Source of the DNA: Granulosicoccus sp.
GTDB taxonomy: Bacteria > Pseudomonadota > Gammaproteobacteria > Granulosicoccales > Granulosicoccaceae
Length of the DNA: 61,316 bases
Assembly (NCBI GenBank): GCA_023301795.1
Contig: JALZVU010000124.1
Location: forward strand, 1 to 61,316
Reading direction: 5' to 3'
Position numbers and translations under genes: made by a program. The notes below the pieces were generated by a model that ran no database searches, had not been told where the DNA came from, and saw only the letters and a list, made by a program, of their open reading frames with translations. The stretch's first letter is position 1. Each line of letters starts with the position of its first letter. Positions 40,942 through 50,951 of the stretch are shown here, one piece after another.

Positions 40942-42118
40942 TTACACGTTAAGTCAAATCCGGCTAGCTGCGATGCTAGCCGGTGTCACCGTTATCAGCG
41001 GCTGTGGAACGGGTAACGTGTTCCAGACTGATAGCGACTTTGATAGTCGATTTTACGCCGGTGGCGGGTTATTGATCAGTCAACTTGAACCTGAGACCAG
41101 CGGCGTTCAAGGTGTGAGCGTTGACGACTCTGACAGTGAAGGACTGGGTCTACTACTGGGTTATGATTTTAGTAATCGGTTTAGTGTTGAGGGACATATT
41201 GCTGACCTAGGTGACGCCACTTTTTCACCCGCAGGATCCATCTCCTATCAAGTAGCGGGTTTAAGCGGTTTGTTCTATGCTTTTGGCAATGAAGGGTCTC
41301 GACAGCGGCGAGAAGGATTCTCAGGTTTTGGAAGACTTGGCATTGGTACGTTGGACAACGATGCGGAGCAGGTAAATTTTAATCAGATTAATAGTGTTCA
41401 TCTGCTCGCAGGAGCAGGCGTCGAGTACGGTTTTAGTAATGGTTTAGCGGCCAGAGCTGAGTTGGTAGCGCACGAGACCGATGCACGGTACGGGCAGCTT
41501 GCGTTGTTGTATCGTTTTGGCGGCGAGCCTCGCCGCGGGCGGAACTCAACCTTTGTTGATCCAGTCCCTGAGCCAGACGACTTACCTGCTGCTAGCACGG
41601 ATTCAGAAGGAAGCGCGGTAGACCTCTCCTCCGTGGTGACAGCGGCGGTTGCCGATGAGCCAGCACCTGTCGCGGTACCACTCGACCTAGATGCTGATGC
41701 AGACGGTGTAACGGATAGTGTGGATGAATGCCTGAATACAGAGCCAGGCTTGCCTGTGAATCTGGAAGGTTGTGAGGTTTTTAACGGCGCGATCGAAGGT
41801 ATCAACTTTCTTCCGAATTCAGCTGACCTGACTGAGAGCGCGGCCACGATACTGTCTGAGGTTGCGCAAACACTGCGTGATTCTGGCGACGTAGCCATCA
41901 CGATAGAGGCTCATACTGACAGCTCCGGCAACGCTGCAGACAATCTGCAATTGTCCAGACGTCGAGCACTCGCTGTTGCGCGTTTTCTTGTTGATGAGGG
42001 GATAGCAGGTAGCAGGCTGAAGCCGCAGGCGTTTGGAGAGTCCAGGCCCAGGCAGCCAAATGCCACCGCTGCTGGCAGAGTAGCAAATCGTCGTGTTGAA
42101 TTTAATATTGTGCGTTGA
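40934..42118 (+). CDS. Lipoprotein with OmpA-type barrel and C-terminal OmpA domain
   Basis: The 394 residues have a lipobox VISGC (Cys24), a barrel at about 38-205 (SRFYAGGGLLISQLEPETSG, then EGFSGFGRLGIGTLDNDAEQ and EYGFSNGLAARAELVAHETD), a TSP3-like element (LDADADGVTDSVDECLNTEP), and an OmpA-like domain at about 280-394 with HTD (327-329) and the conserved Arg in RRRALAVARFL. It is the third barrel paralogue of the locus and should sit in the outer membrane bound to peptidoglycan. Its start lies eight bases inside the end of the giant TSP3 gene, indicating coupled translation and a functional pair. Confidence 0.87.
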   Translation: MSDYTLSQIRLAAMLAGVTVISGCGTGNVFQTDSDFDSRFYAGGGLLISQLEPETSGVQGVSVDDSDSEGLGLLLGYDFSNRFSVEGHIADLGDATFSPAGSISYQVAGLSGLFYAFGNEGSRQRREGFSGFGRLGIGTLDNDAEQVNFNQINSVHLLAGAGVEYGFSNGLAARAELVAHETDARYGQLALLYRFGGEPRRGRNSTFVDPVPEPDDLPAASTDSEGSAVDLSSVVTAAVADEPAPVAVPLDLDADADGVTDSVDECLNTEPGLPVNLEGCEVFNGAIEGINFLPNSADLTESAATILSEVAQTLRDSGDVAITIEAHTDSSGNAADNLQLSRRRALAVARFLVDEGIAGSRLKPQAFGESRPRQPNATAAGRVANRRVEFNIVR

Positions 42119-42139
42119 GTTTTTTCTGAGGTTTTTCCC

Positions 42140-43885
42140 ATGATGAATCTTGCGCCCTCTGCAAGTGTTTTAAACAACGGTTCGCGCGTATCTTTTGTCG
42201 TTGCTGTGTCGGTTGCTCTAGCGGCGAGCTGCGGCGGCGCCATAGCTGCTGATACTGGTGATGCGCCGATCTCCTTTGGGGCTGCAACGCACGAAATAGT
42301 TGCGTTGAGTCCATTTTTGGGCGATGTTCCAGCTGACGACAACCCTCCAGTAGGCGATCAATCGGCTTTGGCTGATGACAACGACGGTCTGGACGACGAG
42401 GGGGGCGTTTTTGATTTTCCGGTTCTTGTGCAAAATGGAAAATCGTACGATACGAATGTGTTTGTCACAAACCCTTTGGAGGTTTCGGCCACTCTCGCAG
42501 GTTGGATTGACTTTGATGGTGATGGTGCATTTGACACTGACGAATTTTCGACAGCGCCAGTGTCTGCAGGTGCGCAGAACGTAAAAATCAAACTTGCCTG
42601 GCCTGCTTTGACGGGAGTGACTACATCGTTTGTGGGAACAACTTACGCCCGTTTTCGTATCACCACTGCCGCTCTGTCGGCCAGTGATGCAGCAGGCTCA
42701 GCACCCGATGGTGAGGTAGAGGATTATTCGCTACAGGTACAACTGGATTCTGATGGTGACGAACTGCCCGACGCTGTGGACCCTGATAATGACAACGATG
42801 GCATTCCTGACGCTGTCGAGGGCATAACGGCTGATACCGATAGCGATGGAATACCTGACTACCTGGATACTGATTCAGACGGTGATCTTATTCCTGACTT
42901 CATTGAAGCCGGTGAAAGCCCATTAGCCCCCGTTGACACAGACGGCGATGGACAGCCCGATTTTCTGGATACTGATTCAGATAATGATGGTGTGCTAGAC
43001 ATTGATCAACCTACCGATGACAGCGACAGGGATGGCCTGACTGATGCTGTGGAGGGCTCGCTGGATCCCGATGGAGATGGTATCGGAAATTCGCGCGATC
43101 TGGATTCTGATAACGACACCATCCCGGATGCTATTGAACGAGGTCAGTCCGATCAGCCGCTTGATACTGATGGCGACGGAATTGCTGATTATCTGGATCT
43201 GGACAGTGACAACGATGGTATCGGCGATATTCGGGAAGCTAACGGCGGAGAGCTGAACGTCAATATTATCGATCTGGACAATGATGGGCGAGTAGATGAC
43301 GCCCAGCTTACAGGCATCAATGGCTATCTCGACCGTGCCGAAACGGCATCCGATTCCGGTGTGCCAATATTTGCAATTATTGATAGTGATGGAGACGGCG
43401 TACGCGACTTTCGTGATCTTGATAGCGACGATGATTCGGTAAGTGATTTACTCGAGACGCAAGGTGTTGATACTGACAGTAACGGTGTTCTCGACAGCGC
43501 TACTGATCTGGATCAGGATGGCTTTATAGATGGCGGCAATACGCTGCTCAATCGTGATTTTCTGGCTGATACTGATGAAGATGGCATACCTGATTTTCAG
43601 GATGCTGATGCTGATGGCAGTGAATCTGGAGCGGTGGCCCCTGAAAATGATTCGAATCCTGCGACACCGGCGGATGCCAATCCTGATGGTGCGCCAGATA
43701 GCGAGCCAGATAGCACCCTAGCTGCCACACCCATCGTTGAAACCGGATTATCAGGTGGAGCTGGATGTTCTGTTGCTGGCGGGTCGTCGGGAGCTGGGGC
43801 AGGTGTTGGGGTGTTCTTCCCTGCAATGTTGGTGTTTTGCCTGGTGGGTCTGCTGCGAAGACGTTACTTTGTTCGCATGAATTGA
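42140..43885 (+). CDS. GEVED-domain and thrombospondin type-3 surface protein with C-terminal sorting-like tail
   Basis: The 581 residues begin with a signal peptide (VSFVVAVSVALAASC; cleavage at AIA or lipid attachment at the Cys). Residues about 35-200 form a beta domain ending in DGEVEDYSLQV, the GEVED signature. About 12 TSP3-type calcium-binding elements follow (210-505). The C-terminus repeats the organisation of the giant TSP3 protein: VETGLSGGAGCS (Cys543), a hydrophobic helix VFFPAMLVFCLVGLL and RRRYFVR. A GAGG ribosome-binding site precedes the ATG. It closes the locus, 21 bases after the third OmpA gene. Confidence 0.84.
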   Translation: MMNLAPSASVLNNGSRVSFVVAVSVALAASCGGAIAADTGDAPISFGAATHEIVALSPFLGDVPADDNPPVGDQSALADDNDGLDDEGGVFDFPVLVQNGKSYDTNVFVTNPLEVSATLAGWIDFDGDGAFDTDEFSTAPVSAGAQNVKIKLAWPALTGVTTSFVGTTYARFRITTAALSASDAAGSAPDGEVEDYSLQVQLDSDGDELPDAVDPDNDNDGIPDAVEGITADTDSDGIPDYLDTDSDGDLIPDFIEAGESPLAPVDTDGDGQPDFLDTDSDNDGVLDIDQPTDDSDRDGLTDAVEGSLDPDGDGIGNSRDLDSDNDTIPDAIERGQSDQPLDTDGDGIADYLDLDSDNDGIGDIREANGGELNVNIIDLDNDGRVDDAQLTGINGYLDRAETASDSGVPIFAIIDSDGDGVRDFRDLDSDDDSVSDLLETQGVDTDSNGVLDSATDLDQDGFIDGGNTLLNRDFLADTDEDGIPDFQDADADGSESGAVAPENDSNPATPADANPDGAPDSEPDSTLAATPIVETGLSGGAGCSVAGGSSGAGAGVGVFFPAMLVFCLVGLLRRRYFVRMN

Positions 43886-44188
43886 AATTACACGAATAAA
43901 AATCGGGAATGTGAAAAGTGACACTAATGCAAGCTAGATGGAAATTCGAGAGCATTGGTAACCCTTGTTTCTACTGAAAAAAACCGTAAACACTGTCTGG
44001 AGGGTTTCGTAATTTAACTACAAAAATCAGGTAGTATCGTCGCAAGTGACTGTTTTAGAATGATATTGTCGACTATGACCATAACCTGAAGCTACTGATT
44101 ACCGTATAGTTTGCCGCTTACGGGGGAGACACCCCGTAGCTTGTCCAGCTTTGCTGGCAGGCATTCGCCTTTTCAAACGGATCGAACT
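43886..44188. other. Intergenic region and 5' leader of pckA
   Basis: About 300 bases. No gene was seen. Its last 70 bases contain two adjacent hairpins, listed separately; the first part is AT-rich and could hold the pckA promoter. Confidence 0.5.
44120..44157 (+). promoter_or_regulatory. Two adjacent stem-loops in the pckA leader
   Basis: ACGGGG (44120-44125) / CCCCGT (44132-44137) with a six-base loop, and CCAGC (44145-44149) / GCTGG (44153-44157) with a TTT loop. Both lie just upstream of ATG 44189. No T-run follows, so these are not simple terminators; RNA-level control of pckA is possible. Confidence 0.4.
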
Positions 44189-45814
44189 ATGAATCAGACA
44201 GCTCGAGTAGTGACAACTGGATTAAACCTCTCGCTTTACGGAATTTCGGCAGCCTCCGAGATCGTGTACAACCCAAGCTATGAGACGTTGTTTGCCGAGG
44301 AAACTCGTGATGATCTGCAAGCCTTAGAGCGCGGGACGCTCACAGACAGCGGGGCTATTGCTGTCGATACTGGCGCATTTACCGGCAGAAGCCCGAAAGA
44401 CAAATACATTGTAGAAGACGCCCTGACTAAGGATGTTCTATGGTGGTCTACTCAGGGTGAGAACGACAACAAGCCTATCTCTGAAGCTATCTGGGCGCAG
44501 CTCAAAACGCGTGTGTGCGATCATCTTACGGGTAAGCGATTGTTTATCGTTGACGCGTTTTGTGGAGCGAACGAAAACACCCGTCTGGCTGTGCGGTTCA
44601 TCACTGAAGTCGCGTGGCAGGCGCACTTCGTTACCAATATGTTTATCCGGCCGAGCATAGAAGAGCTTGCTGCTTTTGATCCGGACTTTGTCGTCATGAA
44701 TGGTGCATCGGTCGTTAATCCGGATTGGCAGGCACAAGGACTGAACTCAGAGAACTTTGTCGCATTCAACTTCAGTGAAAAAATTCAGCTGATCGGCGGA
44801 TCGTGGTACGGCGGAGAGATGAAGAAAGGCATGTTCTCTTACATGAATTTTCTGTTGCCACTTCAAGGCATAGCGTCAATGCATTGTTCTGCTAACGTGG
44901 GTGAAGATGGTGACACTGCAGTATTTTTTGGCTTGTCTGGCACCGGTAAGACAACCCTTTCTACAGATCCCAAGAGACGCTTGATTGGTGACGATGAGCA
45001 CGGTTGGGACGACGAGGGTGTTTTCAACTTCGAAGGAGGGTGTTACGCCAAAACCATCCGGTTAAGTGCGGAGCAAGAACCTGAAATCTACGCAGCGATT
45101 CGTCGTGACGCATTGTTGGAAAACGTTGTAGTCAAAGACGATGGATCTGTTGACTACGACGATGCGAGCAAGACAGAGAACGCTCGAGTGTCCTACCCGA
45201 TACACCACATCGAAAATATTGCCAAACCGGTCTCCAAGGCAGGGCATGCCAAACGGGTCATTTTTCTAACGGCAGATGCCTTTGGTGTTCTGCCAGCGGT
45301 ATCCATATTGACACCGGAACAGACTCGTTACCATTTTCTTTCGGGATTTACAGCAAAGCTTGCTGGAACGGAACTCGGAATTACCAGCCCGCAGCCAACT
45401 TTCTCTGCCTGCTTTGGCAAGGCGTTTCTGAGTTTGCATCCCACCCGATACGCTGATGAACTTGTGAAGCGTATTGAGGCTTCAGGAGCCCGGGCTTATC
45501 TTGTGAACACGGGTTGGAACGGCAGCGGAGAACGTATTTCTATCAAAGCGACGCGTGCAATCGTAGACGCGATTCTTGACGGCTCCCTCGATGATGCGCA
45601 AACAACGATTGTTCCAACGTTTAACCTGAGTGTGCCGATGAGCTTGCCTGGCATCGATGCTCAGTTACTCGATCCTCGTAGTACCTATGCAAGTGCTGAT
45701 GAGTGGCAAGCCAAGGCAGACAAGCTTGCCAAGTTATTTATTGATAATTTTGTACAGTACACCGATACCGACAGTGGTCGCCAGATTGTCAGCGCTGGTC
45801 CAATCTTGAGTTAA
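44189..45814 (+). CDS. pckA: Phosphoenolpyruvate carboxykinase (ATP)
   Basis: The 541 residues match E. coli PckA (540). Motifs: [11 protein letters not shown]; the P-loop [11 protein letters not shown] beginning at residue 248; the metal-binding [20 protein letters not shown]; and INTGWN-like [13 protein letters not shown]. It converts oxaloacetate and ATP into phosphoenolpyruvate, CO2 and ADP, the entry step of gluconeogenesis, fitting growth on organic acids. ATG 44189 is favoured over TTG 44111. The stop overlaps by four bases the end of the convergent protease gene. Confidence 0.97.
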   Translation: MNQTARVVTTGLNLSLYGISAASEIVYNPSYETLFAEETRDDLQALERGTLTDSGAIAVDTGAFTGRSPKDKYIVEDALTKDVLWWSTQGENDNKPISEAIWAQLKTRVCDHLTGKRLFIVDAFCGANENTRLAVRFITEVAWQAHFVTNMFIRPSIEELAAFDPDFVVMNGASVVNPDWQAQGLNSENFVAFNFSEKIQLIGGSWYGGEMKKGMFSYMNFLLPLQGIASMHCSANVGEDGDTAVFFGLSGTGKTTLSTDPKRRLIGDDEHGWDDEGVFNFEGGCYAKTIRLSAEQEPEIYAAIRRDALLENVVVKDDGSVDYDDASKTENARVSYPIHHIENIAKPVSKAGHAKRVIFLTADAFGVLPAVSILTPEQTRYHFLSGFTAKLAGTELGITSPQPTFSACFGKAFLSLHPTRYADELVKRIEASGARAYLVNTGWNGSGERISIKATRAIVDAILDGSLDDAQTTIVPTFNLSVPMSLPGIDAQLLDPRSTYASADEWQAKADKLAKLFIDNFVQYTDTDSGRQIVSAGPILS

Positions 45815-47256
45815 CGCGAACGACTGGCTTTTTCTTTCAGTGTCTTTACGCTGGCGTTGAGTCGAATCTCGTCTTGTGAGCCCGCAGTGACTTCGCGCAG
45901 GGCAAGTTGTAACTGCCCTTGCGCGCGGTTTATTTCATCAAGAGCCTCAAAATAGCGAGCCAAAGATTCATGACTGCCTGCGCTGTCATCGAGCATTTGC
46001 TGGATGCTAGCCAGTTGTCGCCAGGCAAGTGGATTGGGTGCTGAATTGGTGCGAACGTAGCGCGTTGCCACTTGTAGCGCTTCGGGTAGTGCGCGTTTCT
46101 GCACCAGCATATCCAGTCTTTTTTCAACGATCGAGTATCGATCGGGATACAGATCAGCCAAGGCTGCAAGTGTGGTGTTGACACGGGCACTGTCTTTTTT
46201 GCTACTGATGTCAGCACGTAACAGCTCAACAACCGGGTTGGCGGACACCATGGTATCGAGTATGTCGACATAATCGCGGGCATCGGCGACTCGGTTATTG
46301 CGTTGGGATATCATGGCAAGCGCGTATGTATTTTCGATGTTCGCATTGCGCTTGTGTTGTGAGTTGAACACCCGCATGGTCTGCGCAGGGTCTGTTGATG
46401 TCAAAACAGCCATTCGTGCCTTGAACAAATCGAATTCCACTGACATGACACGTGCTTTGGCGGACTTGGTGCTAGCCCTATCCGCGGCTTCGGCAATACG
46501 ATTGTTGTCGAGGGGGTGGGTGCGCAGATACTCCAGCGCTAGCCCGGAGGTGTTCAAGGAATTTTGTCGACGCAGGATATCGAACGTTTCTGCCATTGCC
46601 CGGGCGTCGTAGTCGGCGTTGGAAAGAATCTCAATGCCTATGCGATCCGCCTCCACCTCATTGCCACGGGTAAAATTAATGGCTGATTGCTGGGTTGCTG
46701 CCAATCCTGCTGCCAGAGCTGCCTGACCAGCTTGTGGTGAAGCCTGACCGATAATGATGGCTGCCAGAACCGCAGCGGCAGCACTCAATGAGGCTCGGTT
46801 GCCAGTGGCGAATGCGCGAGCATGATGACGCTGTGTTACGTGTGCGATTTCGTGAGCAACGACGCTGGCTAGCTGCTCCTCATGCTTCATAGCGGCGATG
46901 AGGCCTGAATTAATACCGACGTAACCCCCCGGAATGGCGAAAGCATTAATTTGAGGGTCGTCGATAACAAAAAACGTAAAGTCACCGCTGTCCGCCTTGC
47001 CCGATGCCACTGTCAGTCTGTCGCCAAGAGTCTGTATGTACTCAGTTAACTGTACATCACGGACCAGAGGCAGTTGCGCACGGATTTGACGCATGAACTG
47101 GGCGCCGAGTCGCTGTTCTTCAAGTGGTGATAGTGCGGCGTCTGCCGGTTCACCCATGATGGGTAGATTCTGCTGGGCGAATACACTGAAGCAGCTAAAA
47201 ACAAGCGTGACGCCAAGCATTGTACTGGCGGCGGTTCGCGAGAGTTTATGTTTCAT
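45811..47256 (-). CDS. bepA: M48 metalloprotease, BepA-like outer-membrane assembly protease
   Basis: The proposed 481-residue protein has a signal peptide ([16 protein letters not shown]), an M48 protease domain with HEIAH (135-139) and the glycine-rich [13 protein letters not shown] before it, the third ligand region NEVEADRIG, and a C-terminal TPR-like helical part (about 270-470). BepA degrades or helps fold misassembled outer-membrane proteins such as LptD. ATG 47256 gives a proper signal peptide; ATG 47331 or TTG 47337 would extend it by 25 or 27 residues. E. coli BepA has 487 residues. It converges on pckA. Confidence 0.88.
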   Translation of the reverse strand: MKHKLSRTAASTMLGVTLVFSCFSVFAQQNLPIMGEPADAALSPLEEQRLGAQFMRQIRAQLPLVRDVQLTEYIQTLGDRLTVASGKADSGDFTFFVIDDPQINAFAIPGGYVGINSGLIAAMKHEEQLASVVAHEIAHVTQRHHARAFATGNRASLSAAAAVLAAIIIGQASPQAGQAALAAGLAATQQSAINFTRGNEVEADRIGIEILSNADYDARAMAETFDILRRQNSLNTSGLALEYLRTHPLDNNRIAEAADRASTKSAKARVMSVEFDLFKARMAVLTSTDPAQTMRVFNSQHKRNANIENTYALAMISQRNNRVADARDYVDILDTMVSANPVVELLRADISSKKDSARVNTTLAALADLYPDRYSIVEKRLDMLVQKRALPEALQVATRYVRTNSAPNPLAWRQLASIQQMLDDSAGSHESLARYFEALDEINRAQGQLQLALREVTAGSQDEIRLNASVKTLKEKASRSR

Positions 47257-47943
47257 GGCGTTTCGCAAGGTGAGTGATCCTGCGATCTTCGAAAGACCGT
47301 TGGCACACAGTTGCGAAAGATTCGACGACATATTCAAAAAATGGCTCTGATCGTGGGTTGAGCACTCACAATATTAGTATGGACAAATAGTGAACAGTTC
47401 AGCTTTGGCAGTATAACTGTTACTCAAACGATGCCAATCCTATGACTCATACGATACACAATTGGATGTATAAGTCATTAAACATGCCACTTGACTGCCG
47501 AGCTACTTCATCTAGTGCCAATTTATCACGAGCATTAGGCGCGCATGTGACTCTAAATCAGTCCCCGTGACGGGTTAACTGAGGCTATACTGCAGAGTCT
47601 CCGGAGGTTCGACACAATCCGGCCAGCGAGCAGTTCCATCACCTTTGCGATCTACCTCTCGTATTGTGTGATTCGGCGGTCCACCCACCACCGCTGTCAG
47701 TCATTTTGATCCTCGCGCTGCTGGCCACCTTCTGGAAAACAACAATACACAACTGCGTCCATGTGCTTCGGCGTCCAGAGCGAATTCCGCTCAGATTTGA
47801 TCAGCGTCGATTTCGCATGACATTTGTAAATCATTCATGTTTTTTACTCGTACAAAGTCAACCATTTGCCTGATGTGTCCGGGACAGTCTCCTGGGTTAG
47901 GGCAAGAATGGCTTGCGTTGCGATCAATCTAGAGGAATTATCG
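47257..47943. other. Divergent control region between bepA-like gene and ilvI
   Basis: 687 bases. TATACT at about 47586 could be a -10 box. A frame from TTG 47664 contains a run of branched-chain codons (Val-Ile-Leu-Ile-Leu-Ala-Leu-Leu), but no ribosome-binding site or attenuator hairpin was found, so a leader peptide is not called. AGAGGA at 47931-47936 is the ilvI ribosome-binding site. Confidence 0.5.
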
Positions 47944-49662
47944 GTGGAGTTATCAGGTGGTGAGGTATTAATCGAGGCACTCAAAGAAGAGGGTGTGGAA
48001 TTTCTGTTCGGGTACCCCGGTGGTGCTGTGCTGCATATCTACGATGCGCTTTACGAGCAAAACTCGGTAAAACATATTCTGGTGCGTCATGAACAAGGTG
48101 CAACGCATGCAGCTGATGGTTATGCGCGTGCAACCGGCAAGCCCGGTGTTGTGTTGGTTACATCAGGTCCTGGTGCTACAAACGCGATAACCGGTATAGC
48201 TACGGCCTTTATGGACTCCATACCTATGGTAGTTCTGTCTGGGCAGGTGCAAAGTCGGTTTATCGGCAGTGATGCGTTTCAGGAAGTGGATTGCATTGGC
48301 ATTACGCGGCCGTGCGTAAAGCATAATTTTCTGGTGGATTCTCTGGAGAATTTCGCTGACACGCTGAAGAAAGCATTTCACGTTGCCACCACAGGGCGTC
48401 CAGGGCCCGTGGTCGTTGATATTCCAAAAGACTTCACCACGCCTGGTGTCAAGGTGCCGTTCGAGTACCCAAAGACAGTTAACATGCGCTCGTACAGTCC
48501 GGCAGAGCAGGGCCACCCTGGCCAGATCCGAAAGGCGGTTGATCTCATTTTGTCAGCTAAGCGACCGATGATTTACTCGGGTGGTGGTTGCGTACTCGGT
48601 GATGCGGCTCCTCAGCTAATTGAATTTACAGAGCTGTTGGGCTACCCGATCACCCAGACTCTGATGGGCCTGGGTGCCTTCCCCGCGTCTAACAAGCAGA
48701 ATATAGGCATGTTGGGTATGCATGGGACCTATGAAGCCAACATGGCGATGCACGACTGTGATGTTCTGATTGCCATTGGTGCGCGTTTCGACGACCGTGT
48801 TACAGGCGAGATCGAGAGTTTTTGTCCATACGCCAAGATTGTGCATATCGATGTCGACCCAGCATCAATTTCCAAGAACGTGACAGTTGATGTGCCGATC
48901 GTCGGTAACGTCAGTCAGGTGCTGGACGCTATGAATTCCTTGATCAAGGAAACTGACAAACGCGCAGACCCTGCTGATATTGCAGCGTGGTGGGCGATTA
49001 TCAAGAAGTGGGCTAGCGTGGATTGCCTGGCTTACGAACAAGGCAGCAAGCTCATCAAGCCGCAATCGGTAGTGGAATCGCTGTGGCGCACTACGAAAGG
49101 TGATGCCTACATTACGTCAGATGTTGGGCAGCATCAGATGTGGGCAGCTCAGTTCTATGGGTTTGATAAGCCGCGGCGCTGGATTAATTCTGGCGGCCTT
49201 GGCACCATGGGATTTGGACTGCCTGCCGCCATTGGTGTGCAGTTGGCGTTTCCTGATGAACAGGTTGCCTGTATCACCGGCGAAGCCAGCATTCAGATGT
49301 GTATCCAGGAACTATCCACCTGCCTGCAGTACAACACGCCAGTAAAGATCATTTGCTTGAATAACCGTTATATGGGTATGGTGCGGCAGTGGCAGGAATT
49401 TAATTACGAAAAGCGTTACTCACATTCGTACATGGATGCTTTGCCGGATTTTGTCAAACTTGCTGAAAGCTACGGTCATGTTGGTATGCGTATCGAAAAT
49501 CCTGCGGATGTGGACGGCGCAATGGACGAGGCATTTGCCATGAAAGATCGCGTTGTCTTTATGGATTTTCAAACTGATCAGGCAGAGAATGTGTATCCAA
49601 TGATCGAAGCTGGAAAAGGACATCATGAAATGCGCCTCAATCCTGCCAGGGAGCTTGCGTAA
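47944..49662 (+). CDS. ilvI: Acetolactate synthase, large (catalytic) subunit
   Basis: The 572 residues match IlvI (E. coli 574). The catalytic Glu50 is in RHEQGATHAADGYARA, the FAD/dimer region contains FQEVDCIGITRPCVKHNF, and the ThDP site is ITGEASIQMCIQELSTC with the following LNNRYMGMVRQW. GEA replaces the more usual GDG/GEG. The enzyme joins two pyruvate (or pyruvate and 2-oxobutyrate) in valine, leucine and isoleucine synthesis. GTG 47944 has AGAGGA seven bases upstream and gives the family's normal N-terminus; an upstream start at 47866 would add 26 foreign residues. ilvH overlaps by one base. Confidence 0.96.
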   Translation: MELSGGEVLIEALKEEGVEFLFGYPGGAVLHIYDALYEQNSVKHILVRHEQGATHAADGYARATGKPGVVLVTSGPGATNAITGIATAFMDSIPMVVLSGQVQSRFIGSDAFQEVDCIGITRPCVKHNFLVDSLENFADTLKKAFHVATTGRPGPVVVDIPKDFTTPGVKVPFEYPKTVNMRSYSPAEQGHPGQIRKAVDLILSAKRPMIYSGGGCVLGDAAPQLIEFTELLGYPITQTLMGLGAFPASNKQNIGMLGMHGTYEANMAMHDCDVLIAIGARFDDRVTGEIESFCPYAKIVHIDVDPASISKNVTVDVPIVGNVSQVLDAMNSLIKETDKRADPADIAAWWAIIKKWASVDCLAYEQGSKLIKPQSVVESLWRTTKGDAYITSDVGQHQMWAAQFYGFDKPRRWINSGGLGTMGFGLPAAIGVQLAFPDEQVACITGEASIQMCIQELSTCLQYNTPVKIICLNNRYMGMVRQWQEFNYEKRYSHSYMDALPDFVKLAESYGHVGMRIENPADVDGAMDEAFAMKDRVVFMDFQTDQAENVYPMIEAGKGHHEMRLNPARELA

Positions 49663-50156
49663 TGCGTAGGCACGTAATATCAGTATTGCTTGAAAACGAA
49701 TCGGGCGCCCTCTCGAGGGTGTCGGGTCTGTTCAGTGCTCGTGGATACAACATCGAGTCATTGACGGTGGCGGCGACTCATGACCCTACGCTGTCCCGGA
49801 TGACCATCGTGACAATCGGCACCGAGCAGACTGTCGAGCAGATTATTAAACAGCTGAACAAGCTTATTGATGTCGTTCGACTCACTGACCTTACCGAAGT
49901 CAATTTCATTGAGCGCGAAATCATGTTGCTCAAGCTACGTGCCGTCGATGGTGCGCGCGAGGAATTGAAGCGGCTGACTGATATTTTTCGTGGCAGCATA
50001 CTGGATGTCACCGATACCAGTTACGTGGTGGAGCTGACAGGCAACGATCACAAGATCAACGCTTTTCTGGATGCCGCTGGTCGCGACAATGTTATCGAGG
50101 CTGTGCGTTCTGGTACAACCGGCATTGCTCGCGGCGATAAAAGCCTGAAAGCGTAA
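49662..50156 (+). CDS. ilvH: Acetolactate synthase, small (regulatory) subunit
   Basis: The 164 residues match IlvH (163). The N-terminal ACT domain starts RRHVISVLLENESGALSRVS and continues GLFSARGYNIESLTVA, which forms the valine-binding site; the C-terminal domain (about 80-164) contacts the catalytic subunit. The start shares one base with the ilvI stop. In many gammaproteobacteria ilvC comes next, but here pssA follows after 13 bases. Confidence 0.97.
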   Translation: MRRHVISVLLENESGALSRVSGLFSARGYNIESLTVAATHDPTLSRMTIVTIGTEQTVEQIIKQLNKLIDVVRLTDLTEVNFIEREIMLLKLRAVDGAREELKRLTDIFRGSILDVTDTSYVVELTGNDHKINAFLDAAGRDNVIEAVRSGTTGIARGDKSLKA

Positions 50157-50169
50157 CCGAGACCGAGCA

Positions 50170-50940
50170 ATGAAAAGCCCAGCTACTGAACAGAAACGCC
50201 CATCGCGTGGCATTTACTTATTGCCGAATCTGTTTACCACAAGCGCTCTGCTAGCGGGTTTCTACAGTATTATCCTTGCCTATAACGGCTCATACGGGCA
50301 CGCAGGGCTGGCCATCATTGTCGCTATGGTGCTGGATGGGTTCGATGGGCGGGTAGCGCGGATGACCAATACCTCCACCGCATTCGGGGCCGAATACGAC
50401 AGCATGTCTGACATGGTTTCATTCGGTGTTGCACCGGCTTTCCTGATGTATTCCTGGTCGTTGTCAGGTCTTAGTGAAGCTCACTATGGTCAACTCAGTT
50501 GGGTTATAGCCTTTGTCTACACGGCATGTTGCGGTTTGCGGCTGGCACGCTTCAATGTGGCGGTGGGCACAGCGGACAAGCGTTTTTTCCAAGGTCTGGC
50601 ATGTCCTGCCGCTGCCGCTATTCTGGCAAGTTTTGTCTGGGTGATGACGGGGTTGGGTGTCAGTGGTGACGACGTGGTAATTCTTGCGGCTGCGATGACA
50701 GCGCTTAGTGGTGTGTCCATGGTCAGTACGTTCACCTACTACAGCTTTAAGGATCTGGGCGACAATAAGAGAGTGCCATTTGCCATGTTGTTGGGCTTGC
50801 TACTGTTGTTCGTGGTGACGGCCGTGGATCCACCAAAAATGATTCTCATTGCTTCTGTTATTTATGGATTGTCGGGGCCGCTCTATTATCTGTTTCGTTT
50901 GTACCGTAAGCGTCAGAGAGGCGGCACTGTTGGCGAGTAG
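50170..50940 (+). CDS. pssA: CDP-diacylglycerol-serine O-phosphatidyltransferase
   Basis: The 256 residues carry the CDP-alcohol phosphotransferase signature within DGFDGRVARMTNTSTAFGAE and YDSMSDMVSFG (pattern DG..AR........G...D...D), which binds metal and CDP-diacylglycerol. About eight membrane segments follow or surround it. It makes phosphatidylserine, the precursor of phosphatidylethanolamine, in the inner membrane. This is the integral-membrane PssA type, unlike the E. coli enzyme. The link with ilvIH is a known but unexplained gene order. Confidence 0.94.
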   Translation: MKSPATEQKRPSRGIYLLPNLFTTSALLAGFYSIILAYNGSYGHAGLAIIVAMVLDGFDGRVARMTNTSTAFGAEYDSMSDMVSFGVAPAFLMYSWSLSGLSEAHYGQLSWVIAFVYTACCGLRLARFNVAVGTADKRFFQGLACPAAAAILASFVWVMTGLGVSGDDVVILAAAMTALSGVSMVSTFTYYSFKDLGDNKRVPFAMLLGLLLLFVVTAVDPPKMILIASVIYGLSGPLYYLFRLYRKRQRGGTVGE

Positions 50941-50951
50941 TCGTCCATAAT

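Noticed and set aside
47664-47873. Possible ilv leader peptide with Val-Ile-Leu-Ile-Leu-Ala-Leu-Leu
   Set aside because: It starts with TTG, has no visible ribosome-binding site, and no terminator/antiterminator hairpins were found before ilvI.
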